Shown here in pieces: positions 24,589 to 37,996 of a DNA stretch of 64,000 bases. A program made the translations under genes and the position numbers. Positions within the stretch are counted from its first letter, which is position 1; every line of letters starts with the position of its first letter. The notes beneath the pieces are model-generated. The model was not told the DNA's origin and ran no database searches. It saw only the letters and a program-made list of their open reading frames with translations. This DNA is from Rotaria sordida (taxonomy: Eukaryota; Rotifera; Eurotatoria; Philodinida; Philodinidae): NCBI GenBank assembly GCA_905250125.1, contig CAJNOL010000254.1:121015-185014 (forward strand), given 5' to 3'.

Positions 24589-27500
24589 TTATGTACTGTC
24601 ATTTGATTCTTGTCCATTATGACCATATTTAGCTAAACGTATTGCTTTAAGACGATTTCGTGCTTGATCTAATTCACGTTCTTTTGTTAAAATAACTTCT
24701 TTACATTTAATTTCTTGTGCAATACCTGATACTAAACGTTTTGAAACTTCAATATGTTTTTCTTCTTGTTGCATATCAATAGTTTGTTGTGCAGTTCGTA
24801 CAAGTATATCAGCTGTACGTTTAACAGCATTACTAGCATTTTGTAAACGTGTCATTGTTTGACTCATAAAATCAGCTTTAACCTTACAAGCAACAAGTAA
24901 TGCTGCTGTATTTGAACTAACTTGTTTTGCACTTGATATTAATTTTTCTTCAGTACCATTACCTTGAACAAATTCATTAGCAGCATCACATAAAACATGA
25001 CATGCTGATGCAACATAACGTGCCTATAAAATCAATCAATTAAATTTTTTAATACATAAAACTAGTAGACTTACTGCTGATATTAAACCTTGAGACCATT
25101 GACCATTTATATCAGAATTCAATTTAGATGAAAGCTAAAATATAAGATTTATAAATTATGGAAAAAAAATCAAATGATAAATATTTATTAAACATGCATT
25201 CGATTAGTTAGATAAAAATAAGTATAAGCGCTAAAACGAAGCGAAACAGTTTTATGCAAAATATAAGAAAAATTTCATTTTATTCATTCGAAGCGAAAAA
25301 GAAAAGGGCAATATTAGACTTAAAGTCGTACCATATTTGAATCAATAACCATCCGACTCTGTTGAAATATCCTAACAAAATATTTTTGAAAATGTACATA
25401 AAATAAATGAATTCTAGTCAAACTTAAAATTTCTTTGTATGATAGATTAATATGAAAAATCGAGTTTTTTTTTTGATGTTTGAAATAAAACATCGATTAC
25501 TGATGATATTGTTCAAAAAATTGAATAAATTCAGTTAGATTTTATAAATAAATGAAATTTCTTAAACAAGAATATAATATGTGCCAATTCCTAGCATACA
25601 ACAATTCGTATTCGAGTTTTTGTTCACTACAACTTAAGTTTTTCGGACAATATTTATCGATCAATATGATACCTTAGGAAAAGTTTGTAATGATCATTAC
25701 TTTGAATCAATGTTTTTTAAAGATTGGAGACATTTGATGAAAGACAATTAGAGTAGAATATTTCAACGAAAGATCTCGATCAGTTTGCACGAAAGATGAA
25801 ACACTCATGATAAGAGTTGAAGTTCTTAATCAATGTATAGAAGCTCATTTCTATGTCAGAATATTCGTTACTGTACATAAGTGCAAATAACTGTGCCTAT
25901 TTTTATAATAAAGTTTCTATACCATGTCTCACTCATCCAAAAGAAAATAGTAAATTTTAAATATTAGACTTAATGTTCTCGTATAATTTTTATCGAGAAT
26001 TGAACAGCGGATCGTCTGAAATCAAGCATAGTTTTCTATCTACAAACATGAATAAGATAAAAAGAAAGATTCAAATAGATCTTTCTAGATATACAACAAA
26101 CAGATAATTTAAATCTATAATTGTACAATATAAGATTCAGTTTCAACCTATATCTTTTTTGAGTATTCTAGTATAAGAGAAAGGAAATATGATCAAAAAG
26201 CTAAAGATGATCTTCTGATTGAAATGATACCTGTTTGGAGAACCAAAAACAAAAATGTTTTCAATGCATTGCTAAAATCTATTTTAATTATGATTATTTT
26301 TTAGTTTATTGATATACTTCTAATAATTCATAAAGCGATAACACAATTTTTTTTTATTAACTTACTTTTCCTTGATCAACAAGTTCTTTTTGAGCTGATG
26401 TTGCTGCTGCAATTAATTCACTAGTTGCATTCATTATAGATTTAGCTGCATCAAGAATTTGTTCATCAAAATTAAGATTTTCATTGATTTCCTATATATA
26501 GATAAATATTAAACGAAAATATTTATGAAAATAAAATCTAAATCGACGAATTATATCAACATGATTTGAAACTTATATTGTATCAGTTGAATACTTTCAT
26601 ACATATTTATATAAGAATATAGATATAATTCTCATCAAATAAATCAATAGCTCGTGTGATCAAGGTTGTTATATTAAACAAATATGAAACTCGTTTTTTT
26701 GTTTTTATCTATTTTTCATTTTCTTCAATTGGCAAACCTTGATCACACGAGCTATTTATTTATTCACATAAGAACAGGATGTATCGATAAGTATTATACA
26801 ATCTATGTATAAAATGTTTCTGATACCATATAAGTTTCAGAACAGATTGATAAAGAAAAAAAAAACAATTCTAGAATATGACGAATAATTAATTAATGGT
26901 GAATCTAAAAAAATACTTTTTTATCTATTATTTGTTGAGATTTGATTTTTACTAAAATGGTTCATCTTTTTAATATGTTCATTTTTTTTTTCGAAACATA
27001 TTTCAGTTGAACAAATCATATCTTATCAAAATGGAATTACACAATTTCGCCAATTTAACTATGAATTAGATATGGATGAGTGTAAGCTAATATATATATA
27101 TTCTAATAATATTAGCTTCAGCCCTCACATGTATCCTATACTAATATTATTTCGTTACAATTTTCGAAAGTTTACCCTACTTTCGTCATTTCTTCTAGAG
27201 ATCTGCTGCAATATCAAAGTGTTTAGAAACTCTTTCTTTTAAAATGCACGTTGAACAGGTTTTTTTTAAAGTATATTTTTCAATTTTATTATTGTTTTCT
27301 AGAGGTCTGAATATTTTTGCTTCATAATTGCGCTATTAGCATTGCATTAATTGTCGATTCTAAGGTATTACATAGTCTAATAGAAAGAATCAACTGTTTT
27401 CAATGATATTATTTTCAGTATTTTACTCTCAAACTATTCAATTTTAGTTTTATTTTTAAATATCATATTAACATTTGTCTGAGTTTGAATCTATACACTT

Positions 27501-30500
27501 CCGAGAAGGCATGACATTGAACTGCAGACCGAAGGCAATGGAAGTATGTTTTTGTTTAAATTTGATAGCGAATCACGATTTCTCAGTTCGAATACTAATA
27601 TAAACCATTTTCTTCTGTAACAATGTAATTGGTTCCCAAGAAATGTTTTATTATATCGTTAAACTAGCTTGTGTACGAAGAAAATCTGCATGTTTGCTTT
27701 TTTCATTATATGAAAAACGAAATCGAATAAATTAAATCTGAACCAATAAGACAAATCAAAGAAATCTAATATAATTGTCGAATAAATGTAATAAAATTAT
27801 AAAAAGTAGAAGAAATAAATTGTGCAGATATGAAAAATATTCGGTCGAATTATGTATCGAACAACCAAATATCAAACATATCATGACAAAAGACTCTTGT
27901 TGTTATATTATATGCAATAAAGAACTTCTTTTTTTTGTTTGTCTTTCTATTTACTTTAATTTTTTGACGTGGTTTAAGAGAAGATAATTTCTTTGCTGCT
28001 GATTCAATAGATTGAGCAGCATTAAATAATTCATATTCGGCTTTATAACTTGGATCATCAGAATCAATCAAATCAATACCTATTAGAAATACAAAAAAAG
28101 AAAATCTACATACATCTATGGATAATTTCAACTACAACAAGACATGATTATCCTTCATGTAACTTTGATTAATTATAATCTCATATAAAAAGATAAAAAT
28201 TAGACTTCAGAAAACTTTATTATTCAGCAATATATGTATTTTAATTTTACAAGATTATGTCGCTAACGAATGATTTTGTTTATATACATTTGTACAATCA
28301 AATTCAATAGAAGTAAATTTTTGTTTTAATGGTTTTTGAGGGCCTATGTATTGTCATTCAGTTTTTGTAATTGTTATAAATAAATATACATTTACGATTA
28401 AAGATAAAAGGCCTTGATTAAGGAAATAAAATGACAGAAGTCGAAAATAGAAGAAAATTCAGATTTACAACGTTGTTGGAAATCCTGGAAAATCATACAT
28501 GAATTTTATAAGATCTGACATTAAGATCATACAAGAATTGTACAGTATGATTTTATCAGAAATGGTGATTTTGCGATGAGTATATAAAATCGTACAAGAT
28601 CTTGTAATTAGATTGTTTGGCCTGGGAAGGCTTATGAATGAAACGATTATTCAAAAAAAAGGAGGGAAGGACAAGAAATGTTCTATCTCTCGAACACAAA
28701 GTCAGATTCAACTTAGAATTTTAGGGTGAATAGTTATAAACAAAATAAGCTAGCAATCAAATGTTCAACTGAAAAACGGGATATTCTAGGTAAGATATAA
28801 AAAGAAAAAAAATTAACGCAGAGAAGTTGGCGTTATCTACCATGATACTTGTTTCGCTCGTAACTCTTATACCAAACAGAAACGGCACGGATCCTTTTAG
28901 ATAATTTATATACATGATTAACTGTGGCCACCAACAAAACATGAGTTCGAACGGTGCGAATCATTTGTGAATATTCCCTCGTCAGGTTACAGTCAGTTTT
29001 TTTACTAATTCCTATGGAGAAATGGTTTTAGACTCTTCAGTCAGAATGATATATCTCAACTAAAAAGTGTCCTAGAGAACTAAAAGACGTTTCATTTTGT
29101 AGCGAATTGTTTATTCTATCGTTCTATATAATATGAATAATAATATTTTCGTGTGTTCTAGTTAGTGAAAAGTAAAAGGTTAAGTTTTCTAAAGATTCAA
29201 TCTTTAGGAATTTATGAATTATTTAAATACTTTTTTTCTTGAAAACAATTTTCTCTATTTAAATTACTATTAGAATTATTTTTAGCATTTAAGATTGCAC
29301 AAAAATAAAAATATTTTTTAAAAATAAACTTTGTTGTACAATTTTAGATAATTATTGTATACATATTATTATAAATTGTTAATTTACTTTTAAGTTTTTC
29401 TGCACATTGAACAAGTTCTTGTGTTGATTGTATAATTATTTTTGAATAATTAAATAATTTTTGTTTAATTTCATTTGATGGATTTTGAATTAATATTTGA
29501 ATTGTTTCTAATAATTCTTTATAATTTTGAACACATATTCGACCATTATCTAATGTACGTTGTTGTAAATATTTATCATCAATTAAATAAATAATTGATT
29601 TACAAATAATTAAAAGATCAATTATTGATTTACGACCAAAATTAACTGCATCTATAATATCATCTTGTTGACATGATTGTCCAGCTGATAGAACTTTTGA
29701 TGTTGCTATTGTAATCTAGATATAATATAAAACAAAATTAAAAAAAAAGAAATCAAATACTTTTTTTTTTTAAAATTATTTTACTTGTTTTGTTACATGA
29801 ATTAATTCTTCGGGTGTTGTTCGACTTGTTGGTAATTGTCCATTATTAAAAATTTGAAGTTCTTGTGTAATTGATTCAATTGTACTTTCAAGTATATGTA
29901 TTTCATGTTGTGATTTATCTTCAACCATTTTAACTGTACGTAATAATGATGTTACTTTAGTTACCATAACTTTTGCACTTTCTTTTAATTTTTGCATTTC
30001 AGGATCAGTAATATTTTTTCCACTAGCTGTTTTTGTTACATTTATTAAATTATTTAATGCTAAGGCAACATCTTTAACACTATTGATAAGCATAATTTGT
30101 GCTTCACTATTATTATTACCTAATGATAATGCACCTAATTTAACAACTGCACCTAGCTGAAATAGATAATAATTTCATATTCAATAAAATTGTCTTATGA
30201 TAAAATTTTAGATTTCAGTTTTCTTTTTTGCTAAATAAAAATTCATCGAATTTTGCTTAGAAATTTATAAGAATCTTGTCGATTTATTGAAGGATGAACT
30301 GATAGCGTGTTTTCGGAGTAAACATCGATCGACAATATATTGATCAAAAATAGAAGACTAATGTATTTTTGATTTTGTTCTACTACAATACTAAGCATTT
30401 AAGTGTAGCATCCACTTTTAATTCTCTGCAAGAGTACAACCGATCGGATTCAAAATTTTCCCATAACTAGACTATCCTTACAATCCTAGTCTTAGTTTAT

Positions 30501-33500
30501 CCGATCAGACTGAAATTTTTTCTGATGATATCTGGAATGAAATCTCAAAGGTGTTTTTAAGTTTTCAGAGGAATATCAATTTCACCATTTCTATTTAGAA
30601 AAATAATTAAAAATCGAGAGATTGATACTTTTCAAAAAGCTCAAAAAAAAACGCCTCTGAGACTTTTGCCTTAGTTATCTTTAGAAAAAATTCCAACTCA
30701 ACCGGAATCTTTAGCAGACCAATAGTTTTTGAGAGTCCCTTCAAAAGCCACTGATGATCTACTTTTAAAATTATTTCCTCGAACATGAGCCCCCACAATT
30801 TTTAATAGTCTAGCTGTGGTAAAACTTTGAACTTGACCAACAGTATTCTATCAGAGAACCAAAAAGTAGTCCAAAACAAGAGAGAATATGGTACCCTTAA
30901 CTCAAATCTAAATGGTAATTTCAATAGCCAATGAAGTTGTCTATCAAATGCATTCCATACCGAAGTTTTGTAGATGAACTATAAGAAGAAGATTTCCGAA
31001 AAATTAAATACATTAGCTTTCGAGTTTCAGAAGACTGTGTGAAATTAATTTTTAAGAGTACTACATTAAAGAACATAAAAGTCTGAATAAAATAAGAGAT
31101 TATTGTGTTTCCTACGGCTTTTCCTTAAAAAATTATAAGCATCACAAAGCGAAATTTGTCATAGCATTGCTGAAAATCTGCTAAAAAATACATTTTTGTG
31201 AAGCTTATAACTTTTTAAGAGGAGGCCATAGGAAATGTAGTATATTCAGACTAGTAGAAAAAACTGATATTACTAATTTTCCAAAAAGGTCATCATTTGT
31301 CTTGGTTTTCGCTAGATTTCAAATTTTGATAAAAAATTTTAGTTCATACATACATAAACCTTTTCAATTGAAACAATAAAATTTATATCTAGAACTATGT
31401 CTATGATAAAATTTTTAAAAAGAAAAATTTCTAAATTAATAATAGATTTTTACTAAAGTTCTTATGACTAAAGAAAACTTAAATGATAAGAAATTATTTT
31501 TTTACCTTAGTGATTGTTCGTACAGCTGCTTGAGCTGCTGTTGCTAATTGTTCTTGTGATGATGCTGCACCAGCAACTAATGTTTTTGTATCTTCAACAA
31601 GTATTTTAGCTGTTTTTAAAATAGCTTCACGATGATCCGAAAAAGTTTCATTGACATGTTCAGAATTTAAAGTACCCGACGTAGTAAATAAAATTCTTGT
31701 ATCCTATTTTATTTTTTTGTATAATGATAAATAATAGTTTTAATAATAAAAAAAACAAATCTTACTAAATCTGTGATAATAGTATTAATCGTACTTGAAG
31801 CATTAATACAAGCTTGTATACCATGTACACTTTCTTGTAAAACAGTTACAACATAAGAAATCTAAAGAATAATAATTGATAAAAAAAAAAAAAGGAAAGG
31901 ATTATTAATTAGACAAAAAGAACAAGAATTACTTTTTCAATAATTTTTTGACATAAAATATTTAAATCATTTTTTATATTATTTTGTCCTAATTTATCAA
32001 TTAATTCAATTGATATTAAACCTAAATCTTGAACTATATTTTTAATATGTATTGATAAATCATTTGTATTTGCTGTACCAATAGCACCATATGTAATATT
32101 TATTAATTCATTATATTGTCGTGTTAATTGATTAGCTAAATAACGAATATTATCAGAATTATTTATTTGTTCAATTGTTATAATCATTTGTTGTAATATT
32201 TCAATCATACGAATTTGATAATCAATAAAATAACCTTGATGTGTTAATTTTGTTGTATCTAATGTTAAAATTAATTTATGTATATTTTCACATAAACCAT
32301 TCATTATACCAATTGTTGATGTTTGTTCATCAAATATATGAATTAATTTATATATTAATTTTATTAATAAATCACTATTATTATCAACTATTTTATGCCA
32401 TTGTAAATTTTTTATATTTCCACTTGATTCTTTTGTACTTAAAATTAATTGTAAACTTGTTTCAACAAGTGATTTTATTTGTTCTAATAAAAGAATTTTT
32501 TCATGTCTATATATTATATATGATACATAATTAATTGTATGATGAATAAATGGTTCTAAATATGTTATAAATTGAGATACATATGAACTAATACATTCAG
32601 GTTCACATTTTGATGATTGACGAATATTATTAATGAGTTCAGTTAGAAAATGTGAACTTGATGAAATTTGTTCTTGATGAAACTAGAAATATAAATTATT
32701 GCATTTTATAAATGATTAAGTAAAAAAGATGATAAAGAAATGTATTTCAAAATAGATAGAATGAAACAATCTTCTTGTGATTAGCACAAACAGTTATATC
32801 ATGTTTTAATTCCATAGAGATTGCTGTTAACAGCTTTTTTTTTGAAAGAATTCGTTTTTTTCAAGTATTATTTGTTTGAATTCTCTGAAACGACAATTTT
32901 AAAATTCATATACAACTTATGCATTTGAACCTATTATTTTCTTCAATTGATTTATACAAATCAAACGAATAGAATCTGTCGAGTTCTACGTGTTCGAACG
33001 AGAGATACAAGTTCCGATTAATACCATATAATACTATGTTTTTCTTATAGTACAATCTTTATTGATTTTTTTTATGCAGTTTGTGTGAATGATGTGAGTA
33101 TAGTATACAAGATATTCCAAAAGTCCACCGAAAATATAAAACTTGAATAAGGGATGCAATGGTGACGGTGTATCTGCCTTACGTACAGCTTTGCACTATT
33201 CGAAACATGTAAGTATAGAATAACGATAAAGATAGTCAACGGCTAATAAAACTATGATGGTCTTAGATTGATTTCAGTCGGAGTGGTCATTTCAAAAAAA
33301 ATAGCTGAATTATATAAAAATAGACTAAAGATCTTCGGAGTCCAGAAGTTCGAATCCATAAAAGATTTGTCGAAATTCTCGAGTTCGATTTGCTCGTTCG
33401 AGAAAGGTATAGTCTTCATGGGTTGATCATGTTTTATATTCTCTATATACATGTCTAGATTGATGCACTGGCCTATGATGACACAGGTGATCACCGTCGC

Positions 33501-34911
33501 TGTTGTACTCCAAACTGAAATAATTCTTCAGCAGTTCACTCAATTTATATGGGACTTTTATTCAAAATATTTCAGATAAAATATGAACATAAGGATATAA
33601 AGAGTTCTATTAGTAGCCAAATTTGAACCATCTACAATCATACAAGAGAAAAGTGTTAGTCGAATTTCATAACTAAGTATCTAATAAAGATGATATTAAA
33701 GAGTTCTCTCAATAGTTTTATCAAACTAATATTATAGTAGACTAGACACATTCTGAATGTCTTACAGTAATAATAGAAGAAAAAATTTCTAAAGTTTATA
33801 ATTGATATTGATATCAAATATTTCATTTATTTGTAAAGTTTGTATACTATTCGAATTTTTTTTTTCTATAGATTTCATTTCAAAAATTGAATCTAACAAT
33901 TGCAATATTTTGAATAACTCTTAAATCTATTGCTTATCTTGTTTCATAAAAATTAGATGATATCATAGACGACATCAATCTATCTCATTCCTTCGATATA
34001 ATCAAAGATTTTGCTCTACGTATAATTGTTTTCATGATTATGGAATAGATCCTTTTTGATATACTAAGCAAAATCAATATATTGTCTCAAAATTTTTTTT
34101 TGTAAAAGTCTTTTGTAATTCGAAAGTTTAACTGAACTCGTGTACTACAGTATTATAATTTCAAATAGTCTGAATTCATCATAGATTAGATTGAGTATTT
34201 AATTTGTAAAACTTATTTATAAAATGTTATTCTTTAAAATCTTTTGTTTTTGCATGCAATAATAGATAGAAAATATCAAACCTGAAGAGATTTATCTCCT
34301 TTACGTAATGAATCGACATTTATAATAGCTTTATCAACTTCTTGAAAAAGTTTTCGAAGTTCTTCAACAGCTCGTTCACATTCTTGTTGTCCAGGTGTCA
34401 TTTCTCTGTTTCGAAAAAAGACAATATATATATATACATACAAGTATATTTTCATCAAAATAAATACACATACTTAACACATGTTGCTAAACGTTTAATT
34501 GCTTCTGATACAGTCTTTGTATGTGTAGCAAGTTGTTGCCATAATGATGCATCTTTTGCATTAATTATTAATGCTTTTGAACATTCAATAATACGACATG
34601 CACCATCAACAACATTTCTAGCAGCTAATAAAATTGGTTCTTGTAATTGACGTCCCTTAAAAGAAGAAAATTGATTGATTAATTAAAATTTTCAAAAAGA
34701 GAAAAATAAAAAACAAGAATCATACAGCAGAACTAATCGTTGGTGGTGTACTTGCAAATTCTTTCGACATAGCAAATGTATAAAGTTCATCAATAGCTTG
34801 AATTAATGGACGACTTGTTTCAATACAATGTCGATGATTTTCTTGTGTATATGAACTATCCAATATCTTGAAAATAAAAATCAATCAAAGAATATTTTCA
34901 TAACAAAACAA

Positions 34912-34944
<33 letters not shown>

Positions 34945-37900
34945 CTTTAATTGTTCGAACAAGTTCAGCTGTTGCATTTGCTACATCTTTAGCTGATTGT
35001 ACAAAATGTCGTCGAGACATTGGATTATTTGTATTTGATGATGCTTCACGTGAAACATTACATAGAGCTGATGTATTTTTAGCAATAGTTGCTGCTAATG
35101 TTAAAATCTTAACAAAAAACAAAAACAAAAATAATAATAGAAGATAATCATAGAAATCTGTGTAATGCTTTTTTTTGTTCAATATACATTGCAAAGAATT
35201 TTATGTACATCTTTTTGTCTAAAGAGAATTTTAGGATTTGTATCTATTCATTTAACGATATAATATTATGTAAGCTGTGTTTCACAGCACAGTTCCCTAT
35301 GGATTTAAGTACTGGGATTTATATAGACTCTGTTGATCTATCGGATAAATGAGATGTATCATAAGTCCAAAGAATACTCTAAAAATGCTTGTCAGAGCAG
35401 CTTCTTTGAAGCTAAAATGTGGAACTCACAAAACGATCTGTCTTATTTTTTGTTTGCCTTGTTGCTTTTTATTTTTGTATTTCATTGTTCTTAATTTAAC
35501 TAGTAAATAATCCTGTTGTACATTTTCATTATATTTACAGCAGATCTCAACCTATTAATATATATCACGATAGGCTCAGTGACACTAATATTGATTATAT
35601 CTATGAAGTTATAACTTGATCAATTCATGCTTTTTATGTTTATCATATGACGACTGTAGCAAATCAATGCATCATCCTTGATATCTTAAATATAAATTTT
35701 TATCTGCACAAAAATCTAAAACTACACTATTGAGAACATGTAAACTTTGAGAAACACTTTCGAATATTCTACAACACTCTAAGTCTTGTTAGTCATGCTG
35801 TTCATCGCCTTTTTTCATTGCTAAGGAACTCTGAGAAAGAACTTACTTTGATGCTCGGTGTAGAAACATACATAATAATCGTTAGTTTCTCCTTCCCGTT
35901 ACTATGAGGGGAACTGCAAAACCTCAACTTAAAACTTACACTCACTATACTGTTCTTCAAAAAAGCCATAATGTAAGTTTCACACAAGTAGAATAACTTG
36001 AGCAAGAGATACATTTTCGTTTGTTTATCTAGCGTCAATATTTGTTGCCTACTGTTCTGTGATTGTTATTAAGCTTTTAGAATTCCTTTGATTTTTAACG
36101 TTCATTATCTACATATTCTCATACTCTCGTAACTTTCTACTCCAATTCATCATATAAAATTCAGAAATAGCTCTTATATACTTCTATTGAATTTAATCTA
36201 TCAATCGAGCTGTAAGGAATGTTCAGATTAAAAATTTTTATCCAGTATATTACACAGAAATTTCAAAATACTAACATCATTTTGATCAATTGATGGATTT
36301 GATAAATCTGAACATGCATGTCGAATAGCTGTAACAAATCGATTGAATAATAATTGATCAACAATAGCTTCCGTTTCTTTTGTTGATGTTACTTCTGATA
36401 TACCAACAAGATAACTTGCCTAAATATTCAAATCAAAATAATAATAAAAAAAAAAAACAATTTTTAAATACAATAGAATTTTACTTGAGCTGATGATTCA
36501 ACTAAACGACAAACAGCTTTTGATGCATCATGAACAGCTTGTATAAATAATTGATGATTTGTATTTTTTGATGCACTAGCAATATGTGTCATAGCTTCAC
36601 CTAAACGTTTAGAATTTTCTACAACACTATCTAATGCTTCGAAATATGTATAATTAGCACATGGTTGTAAAACAGATTGTTGTAATAAATTTTTCGATGT
36701 TTCAATTTCTCGTATAGCATTATCACATTCAATATGTTCAATACTTATTGCTGATTTTGGTACTAGACATGCTGTTATAACATCATTTATAGTTTCAGTA
36801 ACTGCTCTAGAAAAAAACAAAAACAAACAAATGAAAATAAATATAATTAGAAAAAAAGAAAAAAGTTCATTTTGTTTTATTTCTCTTTTTTTTACCTTGC
36901 TGCATTAGCTAATTGATGTTTTATATCATTTTCATTTATTGTAATTGGTTCCATAGATATTGATTTAGCACGTTCTAATAATTGATTTGATGATGTATGA
37001 ACATTTTTTAATGATATTATTAAACGTGATCGTTTTTCATCTTCTTGTTGATGATTTACAAAATCAATACCATTATCAATAAAATCTCCAAATGCACGAC
37101 TAAAATGTATTGATGTTTTAGCTAAATCTTGTGTAACACCTGTATGTGTACTTATAACTAAATCATGTGTTGCTTGATTAAGAATAGCTGCTGAACGACT
37201 TATATCATCAGAATTAATTGATGTTAGAGAAAGTTTTCGATCATATGGACCAGCTAATGTATAAACATATTCAGACATTTGTTTAATAGCTTCATTAAAA
37301 TAACGTTGAGATATTATATTAGATAAACAAGAATTTAATGTTAATGAAAGATCATGTCCTATATTAGATAATCTATTTTGTTCATTTGATGTTTGTATAG
37401 TTTTTTTAGATTCACATATAAAATGAATAAAACGTTGAAGTATATCATATAAACGTTCAATAATTGTTTCTTGAATTTGATGATCATTTGATATTGCTAT
37501 TATATTACGTGTACAAATAATTAATATTCGAAGATTTTGAAGAATATCATGTATAGAAAGTTCGATAGTTTTTTCATCGTTCTAAATGATTTAGAACAAA
37601 ATATCGATTAGAGAACAACAACAACAACAACAACAAAAAAAAAAGAAATCTACTTGATTAACAGCATTGATTAGTTGAAATATGATTGAATTTAATTGTT
37701 TACAAATTGTAGTAAATTGTGATGAATATACATCGATCTAATAAATAAAGAAAGATAATTTAAACAAAAAAAAAAACAACAGAAAATACCGTTTCATCAC
37801 ATTTAATTTTTAAATTTCCATCATTTACTTGTCGTTTTATATCTTTTAATTCTATTTCAAATAATTTAATTGTTTCAATAATTGATTCAATATCTAATGA

Positions 37901-37958
37901 TATTGAATTACATAATTCTTTTGCCTATAAATATTCTTATTATCAATGAAATTTATAA

Positions 37959-37996
<38 letters not shown>

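Noticed and set aside
32241-32534. Plus-strand 97-codon frame
   Set aside because: Antisense of talin exon 31933-32682, which reads as rod sequence in phase with its neighbours.
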